In this document: positions 9,467 through 20,080 of the stretch, piece by piece
Layout: each line of letters opens with the position of its first letter
Position numbering within the stretch: the first letter of the stretch is position 1
Source of the DNA: Paraplanobispora takensis
Lineage (GTDB): Bacteria > Actinomycetota > Actinomycetes > Streptosporangiales > Streptosporangiaceae
Assembly: GCF_016863195.1 (NCBI RefSeq)
Contig: NZ_BOOK01000016.1
Coordinates: 124,001 to 188,000 of the forward strand
Length of the DNA: 64,000 bases
Reading direction: 5' to 3'
Made by a program: the position numbers and the translations under genes
The notes under the pieces: model-generated
Told to the model about the DNA's origin: nothing
Databases searched by the model: none
Seen by the model: the letters and a program-made list of their open reading frames with translations, nothing else

Positions 9467-10582
9467 ATGAGACATCGTATCGCCGTAGTCGGAGCCGGCC
9501 CCGCCGGTCTCACCTTCGCCCGTGTCATGCACCGGCACGGCCACCCCGTCACCGTCCTCGAACGCGATCCCGCCCCCGACGCCCGGCCCCAGGGCGGCAC
9601 GCTGGACATGCACGCCGGAATGGGCCAGGTCGCGCTGGCCAAGGCCGGGCTGCTGGAGGAGTTCCACGCACTGTCCCGCCGTGAGGGACAGGCCATGCGC
9701 ATCCTGGGGGAGGACGGCGCCGTCCTGCGGGACTGGCCGGCCGGGCCCGACGACGACAGGCAGCCCGAGATCGACCGCGGCCTCCTGCGCGACCTGCTGC
9801 TCGGTCCCCTCGACGTCCGATGGGGCCGAGGCGTGGCGGAGGTCGTCCCGTCGGCGCGGGACGGGGCGCTCGTGCGCTTCGCGGACGGCTCCGAGGAGCC
9901 GTACGACCTCGTGGTCGGCGCGGACGGCGCGTGGTCCCGGGTGCGCCCGGCCGTGTCGGCCGCGATCCCGCACTACACCGGCGTCACCGTCGTCGAGACG
10001 ACCCTGGACGACGTCGACGAGCGCCACCCCGATCTCGCGCGGCTGGTCGGCGACGGATCCATGTCGGCCTACGGCGCGGACCGGGTGCTCACCGCGCAGC
10101 GCAACAGCGGCGGGCGCGTCATGGTGTACGCCCAGCTCCGGGGCCCGGTGGACTGGCACACCGGAGTGGACCCCGCCGACCCCGAGGCGGTGCGATCATG
10201 CCTGCTCGCGATGTTCCACGGCTGGGACGACGGCCTGCTCGAACTCCTGCGCCGGGGTAGGGCCTACGTCAACCGGCCGATCCACACCCTGCCGGCGGCC
10301 CACACCTGGACGCACACACCCGGCGTCACCCTGCTGGGAGACGCCGCGCACCTGATGCCGCCGCTCGGGGTGGGTGCCAACCTGGCGATGCTGGAGGGCG
10401 CCGAGCTGGCCGAGGCGATCCTCGCCCGGCCGGGCCTGGACGAGGTCGTCCGCGCCTACGAGGAGCTGATGTGGCCGCGCGCCGCCCGGTGGGCGGAATT
10501 CGCGATCGCCGGCCTCCGGCGTCTCGTCTCCGGCGCCGCGGAGGCGGTCGCCCTCTTCGACGAGTTCCAGCCTTCCGCCTAG
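9467..10582 (+). CDS. FAD-dependent monooxygenase, TetX-like
   Basis: This flavoprotein hydroxylase of the PHBH fold has 371 aa. An N-terminal Rossmann fingerprint, VVGAGPAGLTFARVMHRHGH, is followed by VLERD. The TetX-like stretch GGTLDMHAGMGQVALAKAGL comes next, then LVVGADGAWSRVR (a DG-type motif). The second FAD motif is LLGDAAHLMPPLGVGAN. Similarity to tetracycline-inactivating TetX enzymes is recognised by eye in the region around residue 40 and in the GDAAHLMPP block; other aromatic polyketides are equally possible substrates. The start is ATG 9467, without a ribosome binding site, in the divergent TetR operator region. Its stop codon overlaps the stop of the convergent lyase gene (shared CTAG at 10579-10582). 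Expected to be cytosolic and induced by its substrate. Confidence 0.9.
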   Translation: MRHRIAVVGAGPAGLTFARVMHRHGHPVTVLERDPAPDARPQGGTLDMHAGMGQVALAKAGLLEEFHALSRREGQAMRILGEDGAVLRDWPAGPDDDRQPEIDRGLLRDLLLGPLDVRWGRGVAEVVPSARDGALVRFADGSEEPYDLVVGADGAWSRVRPAVSAAIPHYTGVTVVETTLDDVDERHPDLARLVGDGSMSAYGADRVLTAQRNSGGRVMVYAQLRGPVDWHTGVDPADPEAVRSCLLAMFHGWDDGLLELLRRGRAYVNRPIHTLPAAHTWTHTPGVTLLGDAAHLMPPLGVGANLAMLEGAELAEAILARPGLDEVVRAYEELMWPRAARWAEFAIAGLRRLVSGAAEAVALFDEFQPSA

Positions 10583-11742
10583 GGGGCGCCCTTCACGGCC
10601 TGCGCGATCCGGTCGAGGATCTCCGACAGGACCGGGCCGGAGGTGGCGAAGTTCAGCCGGGCGAAGCCCTCCCCGCCCGCGCCGAACAGCGGGCCGGGGC
10701 TGAGCATGACCTTGGCCTCGCGCTCCAGGAACACCGCGGGTTCCTCCTGCAGGCCGAGTCCGGACAGGTCCAGCCAGGCCAGGTAGGTGGCGTCGGGCAC
10801 CCGGTAGCCGATGCCGCCGGGGAGCCGTCCGGCGATCAGTTGCCGGTTGCGGTCGAGCACCGCCAGGGCCTCCGCCAGCCAGTCGTCGCCGTGCCGCCAG
10901 GCGGCCACCGTCGCCTCGACCCCGAAGACGTGGGGCGAGCCGTACAGGTGGGCGGGCTGGGCGGCCAGGGCGGCGCGCAGGATGGGCGCGCCGAGGTGTG
11001 CCACCGAGCAGCGGATGCCGCCCAGGTTGAACGCCTTGGTGGCGGAGGTGAGCGTGACGGTCCGCTCCGGCAGCAGCGTGGCGAAGGGGATGTGGTCGCC
11101 GGAGCCGTGGACCAGGTCGGCGTGGATCTCGTCGGAGATCACCAGCAGGTCGTGGCGCTCGGCCAGCTCGGCCAGCTCGGTCAGCTCCCGGCGGGTGAAG
11201 GCACGGCCGGTCGGGTTGTGCGGGTTGACCAGCAGCAGCGCGCGGCAGCGGCCCTCGGCGAGCCGCTCGGCCAGGGCGCCGGAGTCGAACCCCCAGGAGT
11301 CCCCGTCCGGTTCCATCTGAATCGGCAACGCCGGGCGGTCCATCTCGTTCAGCGTCCCCAGGAAGGGGGGATAGGCCGGGACGTGCACGGCCACCTGGTC
11401 ACCGGGCCGGGTGGCGACGTGCAGGATGACCTGGAGGGCCTGGTTGATGTCGGTGAAGGAGCGTACGAGGTCCGGATCGGCGCGCCAGCCGTACCGGCTC
11501 TCCATCCGCTCGGCGAAGGCCTCGGCCAGCGGGCCGGACCCGGGCCGGTCGAGCCAGGCGGGATAGCCGAGATCCCCCTGGGCCCGGCGGGCCAGGGCCT
11601 CGCGCACCGCGGTAGCGACCGGGAAGTCCATGTCGGCGATCCAGGCGGGGATCACCCCCGGTGCGGGCTGGGACCACTTCACCCCGTCCCGCGACGTCAG
11701 CTCCTCCAGGGTCAGCGCGTTCAGGGAATATGTCTCGGTCAC
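10579..11742 (-). CDS. PLP-dependent C-S lyase / aminotransferase, MalY/PatB type
   Basis: This is a fold-type I PLP enzyme of 387 aa. The N-terminal motifs WIADMDFPVA and GDLGYPAW are typical of MalY/PatB cystathionine beta-lyases. NPHNPTGRAFTRREL is the usual NPxNPxG motif, SDEIHADLVH holds the Asp that contacts the pyridine nitrogen, and TSATKAFNLGG contains the Schiff-base Lys. The C-terminal ARLNFATS provides the carboxylate-binding Arg. The likely reaction is cleavage of cystathionine or cysteine conjugates to pyruvate, ammonia and a thiol. The gene is monocistronic, overlapping by its stop codon with the convergent monooxygenase. The start ATG 11742 has only a weak ribosome binding site. 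Confidence 0.92.
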   Translation of the reverse strand: MTETYSLNALTLEELTSRDGVKWSQPAPGVIPAWIADMDFPVATAVREALARRAQGDLGYPAWLDRPGSGPLAEAFAERMESRYGWRADPDLVRSFTDINQALQVILHVATRPGDQVAVHVPAYPPFLGTLNEMDRPALPIQMEPDGDSWGFDSGALAERLAEGRCRALLLVNPHNPTGRAFTRRELTELAELAERHDLLVISDEIHADLVHGSGDHIPFATLLPERTVTLTSATKAFNLGGIRCSVAHLGAPILRAALAAQPAHLYGSPHVFGVEATVAAWRHGDDWLAEALAVLDRNRQLIAGRLPGGIGYRVPDATYLAWLDLSGLGLQEEPAVFLEREAKVMLSPGPLFGAGGEGFARLNFATSGPVLSEILDRIAQAVKGAP

Positions 11743-11814
11743 CGCCCCAGCCTAACCAGGGCGGTGACCGATATATCAGAAGGTGTCTGGCTTACTGGGA
11801 GATGGTGAGTCGAA

Positions 11815-14076
<2,262 letters not shown>

Positions 14077-14113
14077 GAGGAATACCTCTCCTACCTGCGT
14101 GGGGGGTGAGAAC

Positions 14114-14134
14114 TAATAGGAAGCTTTCCTATTA
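14114..14134. promoter_or_regulatory. Operator of the chitinase gene (9+3+9 palindrome)
   Basis: The half-site TAATAGGAA is followed by three bases and its exact complement. The site lies just downstream of the predicted transcription start and 38 nt before the GTG. Size, symmetry and the AGGAA/TTCCT core resemble sites of ROK-family sugar repressors; this assignment is from memory and is inferred. It does not look like a DasR site. Confidence 0.7.
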
Positions 14135-14142
14135 ATGAGGTG

Positions 14143-14171
14143 AACGTATCCCCCTGGCCACGACAGGTCAA
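14143..14171 (-). promoter_or_regulatory. Chitinase promoter
   Basis: On the minus strand TTGACC (14171-14166), a 17-bp spacer, then TACGTT (14148-14143). This is a near-consensus vegetative promoter reading into the operator. Confidence 0.75.
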
Positions 14172-14261
14172 GAAAGGAATGAGAACCGTGTTTTCAATTT
14201 AGGGCCGATATAAATGCATATAAAGATATGTCTGAAAACAGCGATGTGTCCGAAAATGACA

Positions 14262-14301
14262 ATGGCGGCTGCCCGTCCCTGAGGGGATGGGCAGCCGCCA
14301 T
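14262..14301. terminator. lexA terminator (strong hairpin)
   Basis: ATGGCGGCTGCCC and its exact complement (13 bp) enclose a 14-nt loop that can itself pair. In the lexA direction the stem is followed by TGTCATTTTC. It also insulates the chitinase promoter from lexA. Confidence 0.7.
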
Positions 14302-14362
14302 GAGAGCGGAGAGATGCCGAGTCTGTCCGGAGTCGCCGTCGTGAACGGCGGAGCCGTCCGGA

Positions 14363-14429
14363 TCAGAGGCGGCGCAGTGATTCAGAGACGCCGCAGGGGG
14401 TCGGAGGCGGTGGATCAGAGACGGCGCAG
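14363..14429 (-). repeat. Three copies of the lexA 3' end
   Basis: TCAGAGGCGGCGCAG (14363-14377), TCAGAGACGCCGCAG (14382-14396) and TCAGAGACGGCGCAG (14415-14429) match at 13-14 of 15 positions. The last copy is the stop plus final codons (LRRL) of lexA; the other two lie beyond the stop. Confidence 0.65.
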
Positions 14430-15125
14430 GACCGCCACGACCTTGCCGAGGACGGTGGCCTCGTCACCCGGGATCGGGTCGTAGTTGGGGTTGTGCGGCA
14501 CGAGCCAGACGTGGCCGTCCTTGCGCTTGAAGGTCTTGACCGTCGCCTCGCCGTCGATCATCGCCGCGACGATGTCGCCGTTGTCGGCCACCGGCTGCTG
14601 GCGCACGACCACCCAGTCGCCGTCGGCGATGGCGGCCTCGATCATCGAGTCACCGGCGACCTGGAGCAGGAAGAGCGTGCCCTCGCCGACGAGCTGCTTG
14701 GGCAGGGCGAAGACGTCCTCGATGCTCTCCTCGGCGAGGATCGGCCCACCGGCGGCGATGCGGCCGACGAGGGGCACGTAGGCCGCGGTGGGACGGCTGA
14801 CCGGCGCCTCCTCCGTGTTCGCGTCGGGGTCGACCCACAGCACCGGCTCGCCGGGCAGCCGGACTTCCAAAGCCCTGGGGCGGTGCGGGTCACGCCGCAG
14901 GTAGCCCTTGCGCTGCAACGCCGTCAACTGGTGCGACACGCTGGAGGTGCTGGTGAGCTGCACCGCCTCGCCGATCTCGCGCATCGACGGCGGATAGCCG
15001 CGCTGCTGCACCGAGTCGCGGATCACCTCAAGGATCTTGCGCTGCCTGGGGGTGAGGCCGAGGGAGTCACGTCTGCGCACTGCCAGGTCGCTGGCGGCCG
15101 CGCCGTTCTCCTTGTGCTCGCTCAT
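14415..15125 (-). CDS. lexA: LexA SOS repressor
   Basis: LexA (236 aa) represses DNA-damage genes and cleaves itself when stimulated by RecA. The N-terminal winged helix-turn-helix covers about residues 24-90 ([47 protein letters not shown]). The autocleavage site is Ala125-Gly126 in GRIAAGGPI. The catalytic dyad is Ser160 (in AGDSM) and Lys197 (in ATVKTF). The start is ATG 15125 with AAGGAG seven bases upstream. A near-perfect SOS box lies 74 nt upstream, so it is autoregulated. The neighbours (nrdR, nrdJ) are the usual actinobacterial ones. The three short repeats of its 3' end are unusual. Confidence 0.98.
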   Translation of the reverse strand: MSEHKENGAAASDLAVRRRDSLGLTPRQRKILEVIRDSVQQRGYPPSMREIGEAVQLTSTSSVSHQLTALQRKGYLRRDPHRPRALEVRLPGEPVLWVDPDANTEEAPVSRPTAAYVPLVGRIAAGGPILAEESIEDVFALPKQLVGEGTLFLLQVAGDSMIEAAIADGDWVVVRQQPVADNGDIVAAMIDGEATVKTFKRKDGHVWLVPHNPNYDPIPGDEATVLGKVVAVLRRL

Positions 15126-15198
15126 GCGATCTCCTTGCCTCCAAGTCCGTGTCCCACATGCCGCACACCAGCGACCGTACTCCGATTGAAGATCATCT

Positions 15199-15214
15199 TC
15201 AAACAATTGTTCGA
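15199..15214. promoter_or_regulatory. SOS box (LexA operator)
   Basis: TCAAACAATTGTTCGA differs at one position from the actinobacterial consensus TCGAAC-N4-GTTCGA. It sits between lexA and the divergent LysM-type gene and could control both. Confidence 0.85.
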
Positions 15215-15337
15215 GTCGTCCTCGAAATCGATAGCGGTGTGGTGTACAACATCGTACGGGAGTTCGATCGACATCGTGTTCGATTCGCCGATCTTTCTTC
15301 GACCTGTGTTCGGCCAGGTCGCGGAGATGGGGGGCAG

Positions 15338-16065
15338 ATGAAGGCGACCGCGCAGACGCGACGGCCCCACGGGCCCCATGGGCCCCGGGAGCCCCGGGAG
15401 TCCCGCGCATCCCGGAGGGTGCCCGCCCCCGGGCCCGGCCCGGAGGAGAACGTGATCCCCCTCCGTCCCGAGGGGAACGTGATCCCCTTCCGCCCCCGGA
15501 CGGGCGCCCGGCGTCCCGCGGGAGGCGCGCGCCGTACGGCCCCGGCGGAGGGTGCGCGCCCCGCCCGTCCCACGGGAGGTGCCCGCTCTACGGAAGATGC
15601 GCGTTCTGGGGGAGACGCTCGCCCGGCGGGGAACGCACGTTCCGCGGGAGGTGCCCGCCCGGCGGGGAGTGCGCGCTCTGCGGGAGGTGCCTACCCGGTG
15701 GGAAACGCCCGCCGGGTCCGCTCCGGGACCCCTTCCCGGAAAGGGACGCGACCTTCCCGCAGGCCCGTCCGGCTCACGCGGCGCGGCCGGATCGTGGTGG
15801 TCGTCCTCCTGGTCGCGGCCACCCTCGCTATGCTCTGGATCGGCTCTCGCATCGCCCCGGCCTCGGCGGCCGGGCACCCCGGTCGCGAGGGTCTGCCCTG
15901 GGTCGAGGCGCACCAGGGCGACACGCTCCGGGAGGTCGCCGAGGCGGTGACGCCCGAAGGCGACCCCGCCGTGACCGCCCACCGGATCGGGAGCTGAAGG
16001 GTCTGTCCGGCACGCTGATCCGGCCGGGCGCCCGCATCCACCTCCCGGGCGGCTCCGCGAGCTGA
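15338..16065 (+). pseudogene. LysM-type membrane protein with 1-nt frameshift near its 3' end
   Basis: The uninterrupted frame (15338-15997, 219 aa) starts at ATG behind a G-run. It has an Arg/Ala/Gly/Pro-rich N-terminal half of about 140 residues with repeated GxAR units, then one membrane segment (IVVVVLLVAATLAMLWIG), then the beginning of a LysM domain (LPWVEAHQGDTLREVAEAV). At 15989-15991 the frame is one G short: it stops at once (HRIGS-stop), whereas reading on in the next frame gives GELKGLSGTLIRPGARIHLP, exactly the missing second half of LysM, with a stop at 16063-16065. The last 25 residues are thus lost, either by a real mutation or by a sequencing error in a G-run. In related genomes, as I recall, a LysM protein sits here between lexA and nrdR. 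Confidence 0.8.
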
Positions 16066-16292
16066 GCGGGGGGCGGGGTCCGCAGGCTGGAAGGTGCGCC
16101 GCGGAGGCGCGCGGGGGAGGATCGGCTCCGGTGTGCGGGAAGGCGTGCCGGAGGTGATCGATCCTGGCGTGTGGGCAGGTGTGCCGCGGGAGGCGGATCC
16201 GTGCCCCGGGGCTGCTCCGCAAGGGCGACACGCCCGGCGAAGCCGATTTCGGGCCGCTGATCAGCGACTTCTGTGGCGGGGCCGCGTCTAAC
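16066..16292. other. Gene-free spacer upstream of the nrdR promoter
   Basis: A G-rich stretch with several loosely similar copies of GTGTGCGGGAAG or GTGTGCCGCGGGAGG. No frame has convincing codon use or a start signal, and no RNA family was recognised. Confidence 0.4.
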
Positions 16293-16321
16293 TTGCGTTC
16301 ATGGTCGCGCACTTCTACGGT
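16293..16321 (+). promoter_or_regulatory. nrdRJ promoter
   Basis: TTGCGT (16293-16298), a 17-bp spacer and TACGGT (16316-16321). The predicted start, near 16328, falls in the first NrdR box. Confidence 0.65.
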
Positions 16322-16325
16322 TGGA

Positions 16326-16372
16326 CCACAACATCTAGTGGCTGTACCGGTGGATCCCACCACAAATTGTGT
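16326..16372 (+). promoter_or_regulatory. Two NrdR boxes, 31 bp apart
   Basis: Box 1 is CCACAACATCTAGTGG (16326-16341) and box 2 is CCACCACAAATTGTGT (16357-16372). Both follow C-CACNA-N4-TNGTG-N, and their offset is 31 bp, three helical turns, as is usual for paired NrdR sites. They overlap the transcription start, so NrdR should repress its own operon. Confidence 0.75.
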
Positions 16373-16492
16373 TTCTATCGTCGCACCTCGATCGTTCGGG
16401 GGCGTGCGCGAGCGTTCTTCCGTGGGAGTCGACGGAGGTTCTGAGGCACATGTGGCGGGTGGGTCGGCCGGCGGACCAGGGAGGCGACGCGC

Positions 16493-16954
16493 GTGCACTG
16501 TCCTTTCTGCCGCCATCCCGACACCCGGGTCATCGACAGCCGGTCCACCGAGGACGGCGCGGCCATCCGCCGCAGGCGCACCTGTCCCGAATGCGGGCGC
16601 AGGTTCACCACCCAGGAGACCGTGCTGCTCATGGTGAGCAAGCGCAGCGGGGTGACGGAGCCGTTCTCCAGGGACAAGGTGATCGCCGGAGTCCGGCGGG
16701 CCTGCCAGGGACGGCCGGTCAGCGAGGACTCCCTGGCGCAGCTCGGCCAGCGGGTCGAGGAGAGCATCCGGGCCACCGGCATCGCGGAGATCCCCGCCCA
16801 CGAGGTGGGGCTGGCCATCCTGGGCCCGTTGCGCGAGCTGGACGAGGTCGCCTACCTCAGGTTCGCCTCGGTCTACCGGGGTTTCGAGACACTGGCCGAC
16901 TTCGAGGCCGAGATCGAGAAGTTGCGGGCGGAGCGCTCCGCCCAGCAGGGCTGA
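16493..16954 (+). CDS. nrdR: Transcriptional repressor NrdR
   Basis: NrdR (153 aa) senses ATP/dATP and represses ribonucleotide reductase genes. The N-terminal zinc ribbon has CPFC and CPEC pairs (residues 3-6 and 31-34), followed by the ATP-cone domain with [19 protein letters not shown] and [20 protein letters not shown]. The length is standard. The start is GTG 16493, behind AGGGAGG. It is followed after 90 nt by nrdJ in the same direction, forming an nrdR-nrdJ operon under the two NrdR boxes. Confidence 0.97.
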   Translation: MHCPFCRHPDTRVIDSRSTEDGAAIRRRRTCPECGRRFTTQETVLLMVSKRSGVTEPFSRDKVIAGVRRACQGRPVSEDSLAQLGQRVEESIRATGIAEIPAHEVGLAILGPLRELDEVAYLRFASVYRGFETLADFEAEIEKLRAERSAQQG

Positions 16955-17044
16955 CATATCAATCATCCCCGGGCGCCGGGGGACGAAGCGGCGCATTGGT
17001 GTTGTCCGATTCGCGGGCTCATCCGAGCCCGGAAGGGGGAAGTC

Positions 17045-19909
17045 ATGACGGAGACGGTCAGCGGCGCAGCGGCCCGCGGGGGTAAGCGGCCGCGCAAGGG
17101 GCTGAAGATGAAGCGCATCTTCACGACCCCCGGAGTGCACCCCTACGACGAGGTGCGCTGGGAGCGCCGCGACGTCGTCATGACGAACTGGCGTGACGGC
17201 TCGGTCAACTTCGAGCAGCGGGGCGTGGAGTTCCCCGACTCCTGGTCGGTCAACGCCACCAACATCGTCACCACCAAGTACTTCCGCGGCGCCGTCGGCA
17301 CCCCGCAGCGCGAGTGGAGCCTCAAGCAGCTCGTCGACCGCGTGGTGGGCGTCTACACCAGGACGGGCGTCGAGCACGGATACTTCGCGACCGACGAGGA
17401 CGCGGAGATCTTCGACCACGAGCTCAAGCACGCCCTGGTCAACCAGATCTTCAGCTTCAACTCCCCGGTGTGGTTCAACGTCGGCACCGCCTCGCCGCAG
17501 CAGGTCTCGGCCTGTTTCATCCTGGCCGTCGACGACCAGATGGAGTCCATCCTCGACTGGTACAAGGAAGAGGGTGTGATCTTCAAGGGCGGCTCCGGCT
17601 CCGGCGTGAACCTCTCCCGGATCCGCTCCTCCAAGGAGCTGCTCTCCAGCGGCGGCACCGCCAGCGGCCCGGTCTCCTTCATGCGCGGCGCCGACGCCTC
17701 CGCCGGCACCATCAAGTCCGGCGGCGCCACCCGCCGCGCCGCGAAGATGGTCGTCCTCGACGTGGACCACCCCGACATCGAGGAGTTCATCGAGACCAAG
17801 GCGCGCGAGGAGGACAAGGTCCGCGCGCTGCGCGACGCCGGCTTCGACATGGACCTCGGCGGCAAGGACATCGTCTCCGTCCAGTACCAGAACGCCAACA
17901 ACTCCGTGCGCGTCTCCGAGGAGTTCATGCGCGCGGTGGAGAAGGGCGAGGAGTTCGGCCTGCGCGCCCGCCTGTCCGGCGAGGTCATCGAGAAGGTCGA
18001 CGCCCGCGACCTGTTCCGCAAGATGGCCACCGCCGCCTGGGAGTGCGCCGACCCCGGCGTGCAGTACGACGACACGATCAACGACTGGCACACCTGCCCG
18101 GAGACCGGCCGCATCACCGCCAGCAACCCCTGCTCCGAGTACGTCCACCTGGACAACTCCTCCTGCAACCTGGCGAGCATCAACCTGCTGAAGTTCCTGC
18201 AGGACGACGGCTCCTTCGACATCCGGAACTTCGTGAAGATCACCGAGCTGATCATCACCGCGATGGACGTCTCCATCACCTTCGCCGACTTCCCGACCGA
18301 GAAGATCGGCGAGACCACCCGGGCCTACCGCCAGCTCGGCATCGGCTACGCCAACCTCGGCGCGCTGCTCATGGCCACCGGCCACGCCTACGACTCCGAC
18401 GGCGGCCGCGCCATCGCCGGGGCCATCACCTCGCTGATGACCGGTGTGTCCTACCGCCGCAGCGCCGAGCTGGCCGGGGTCGTCGGGCCGTACGACGGCT
18501 ACGCCCGCAACGCCGAGGCGCACAAGCGCGTCATGCGCAAGCACGCCGCGGCCAACGGTGAGCTGCGCACGCTCGACGCCATGGACCGCGACATCCACAC
18601 CGAGGCGAGCCGGGAGTGGGCGGACTGCCTCAAGCTCGGCGAGAAGAACGGCTACCGCAACGCCCAGGCCTCGCTGCTGGCGCCCACCGGCACCATCGGC
18701 CTGATGATGGACTGCGACACCACCGGCATCGAGCCCGACCTCGCGCTGGTGAAGTTCAAGAAGCTCGTCGGCGGCGGCTCCATGCAGATCGTCAACCAGA
18801 CGATCCCGCGGGCGCTGAAGAAGCTCGGCTACCAGGACGAGCAGATCGAGGCGATCGTCGAGTTCATCGGCGAGCACGGCCACGTCGTCGACGCCCCGGG
18901 CCTGCGCCACGAGCACTACGAGGTCTTCGACTGCGCCATGGGCGAGCGGGCCATCGCCCCCATGGGCCACGTCCGCATGATGGCCGCCACCCAGCCGTTC
19001 CTGTCGGGCGCGATCAGCAAGACGGTCAACCTGCCCGAGTCGGCGACCGTGGAGGACATCGAGCAGGTCTACCTGGAGGGCTGGAAGCTCGGCCTGAAGG
19101 CCCTGGCCGTCTACCGCGACAACTGCAAGGTCGGCCAGCCGCTGTCGGTCGCCGGCAAGAAGACCGAGGACAAGACCGAGGTCAAGGCCGAGACCGCCGC
19201 GGAGCCTGAGGTCCGCGTGGTGGAGATCAGCCGCCCGACCCGCCGCCGGATGCCGAACCAGCGCCCCAGCACCACCACCCGCTTCACCGTGGGCGGCGCC
19301 AAGGGCTACATGACGGCCTCGTGCTACCCCGACGACGGCCTCGGCGAGGTCTTCCTGAAGATGTCCAAGCAGGGCTCGACCCTCGCGGGCGTCATGGACG
19401 CCTTCTCCGTGGCCATCTCCATCGGCCTGCAGTACGGCGTGCCGCTGGAGACCTACGTCAGCAAGTTCGTCAACATGCGCTTCGACCCGGCGGGCATGAC
19501 CGACGACCCGGACGTCCGCATGGCGGCCTCGGTGATGGACTACATCTTCCGCCGCCTGGCCCTGGACCACCTGTCCTACGACGAGCGCGCCGCCCTCGGC
19601 ATCTTCTCCGCCGACGAGCGCGCCGCCCAGCAGCGCGGTGAGGACCCGGCGGCGCTCCACACCGACCAGGTCATCGCCGAGCTGGCCACCTCCGCCCCGA
19701 TCGAGAGCTCCAGCCCCCGGGCCGAGACCAGGACCGAGGCCCCGGCCCCGGTCCGGGACCTGCCCGAGCCGGTGCGCGGCGGCTCCCTGGAGTCCCACCA
19801 GGGCCGCACCGCCGACGCGCCGCTCTGCCTGACCTGCGGCACGAAGATGCGCCCGGCCGGCAGTTGCTACGTCTGCGAGGGCTGCGGCTCCACCAGCGGC
19901 TGCAGCTGA
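17045..19909 (+). CDS. nrdJ: Adenosylcobalamin-dependent (class II) ribonucleotide reductase
   Basis: NrdJ (954 aa) reduces ribonucleoside diphosphates to deoxynucleotides using coenzyme B12, in air or without oxygen. The catalytic barrel starts with VWFNVGTASPQQVSACF and contains GGSGSGVNLSRIR, SGPVSFMRGADA, the finger-loop region NPCSEYVHLDNSSCNLASIN (with the PCSE and CNLASI motifs), and SLLAPTGTIGLMMDCDTTGI. A C-terminal part of about 200 residues ends in a Cys-rich zinc-binding tail (CLTCGTKM, CYVCEGCGS) that recycles the active-site disulfide. The start is ATG 17045 with GGAAGGGGGA upstream. No cobalamin riboswitch fits in the 90-nt space before it, so control probably comes from the NrdR boxes upstream of nrdR. 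Confidence 0.98.
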   Translation: MTETVSGAAARGGKRPRKGLKMKRIFTTPGVHPYDEVRWERRDVVMTNWRDGSVNFEQRGVEFPDSWSVNATNIVTTKYFRGAVGTPQREWSLKQLVDRVVGVYTRTGVEHGYFATDEDAEIFDHELKHALVNQIFSFNSPVWFNVGTASPQQVSACFILAVDDQMESILDWYKEEGVIFKGGSGSGVNLSRIRSSKELLSSGGTASGPVSFMRGADASAGTIKSGGATRRAAKMVVLDVDHPDIEEFIETKAREEDKVRALRDAGFDMDLGGKDIVSVQYQNANNSVRVSEEFMRAVEKGEEFGLRARLSGEVIEKVDARDLFRKMATAAWECADPGVQYDDTINDWHTCPETGRITASNPCSEYVHLDNSSCNLASINLLKFLQDDGSFDIRNFVKITELIITAMDVSITFADFPTEKIGETTRAYRQLGIGYANLGALLMATGHAYDSDGGRAIAGAITSLMTGVSYRRSAELAGVVGPYDGYARNAEAHKRVMRKHAAANGELRTLDAMDRDIHTEASREWADCLKLGEKNGYRNAQASLLAPTGTIGLMMDCDTTGIEPDLALVKFKKLVGGGSMQIVNQTIPRALKKLGYQDEQIEAIVEFIGEHGHVVDAPGLRHEHYEVFDCAMGERAIAPMGHVRMMAATQPFLSGAISKTVNLPESATVEDIEQVYLEGWKLGLKALAVYRDNCKVGQPLSVAGKKTEDKTEVKAETAAEPEVRVVEISRPTRRRMPNQRPSTTTRFTVGGAKGYMTASCYPDDGLGEVFLKMSKQGSTLAGVMDAFSVAISIGLQYGVPLETYVSKFVNMRFDPAGMTDDPDVRMAASVMDYIFRRLALDHLSYDERAALGIFSADERAAQQRGEDPAALHTDQVIAELATSAPIESSSPRAETRTEAPAPVRDLPEPVRGGSLESHQGRTADAPLCLTCGTKMRPAGSCYVCEGCGSTSGCS

Positions 19910-19943
19910 GAAACGGGCGCTGACGGCTTGAGCAGCTGATCGG

Positions 19944-19977
19944 GACAGGGATCCGGGCCACGGCCCGGATCCCTGTC
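19944..19977 (+). terminator. nrdJ terminator
   Basis: A perfect 16-bp inverted repeat, beginning GACAGGGATCCGGGCC, with almost no loop, 35 nt after the nrdJ stop. Confidence 0.7.
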
Positions 19978-20080
19978 AGCGTCTTCGGCGGCCTCGCCGC
20001 CGAGACCGGCACGTGAGCCGGAAGCCGGCCTGCCCGGCAGGCGGCGGGCCCGATCCCGCTGCCGGGTGACGGCGGTCCGT

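Noticed and set aside
16955-17044. Cobalamin riboswitch before nrdJ
   Set aside because: The gap is only 90 nt, too short for a B12 riboswitch, and no B12-box-like sequence was seen.
15122-19798. A 1558-codon open frame antisense to nrdJ, and similar long antisense frames over leuS (3833-6436) and the twin-AAA gene (38657-43198)
   Set aside because: Stop codons are rare in high-GC DNA, so long antisense frames arise by chance. Their products are Ala/Val/Gly/Arg/His-rich without domains, while the other strand encodes well-known proteins.
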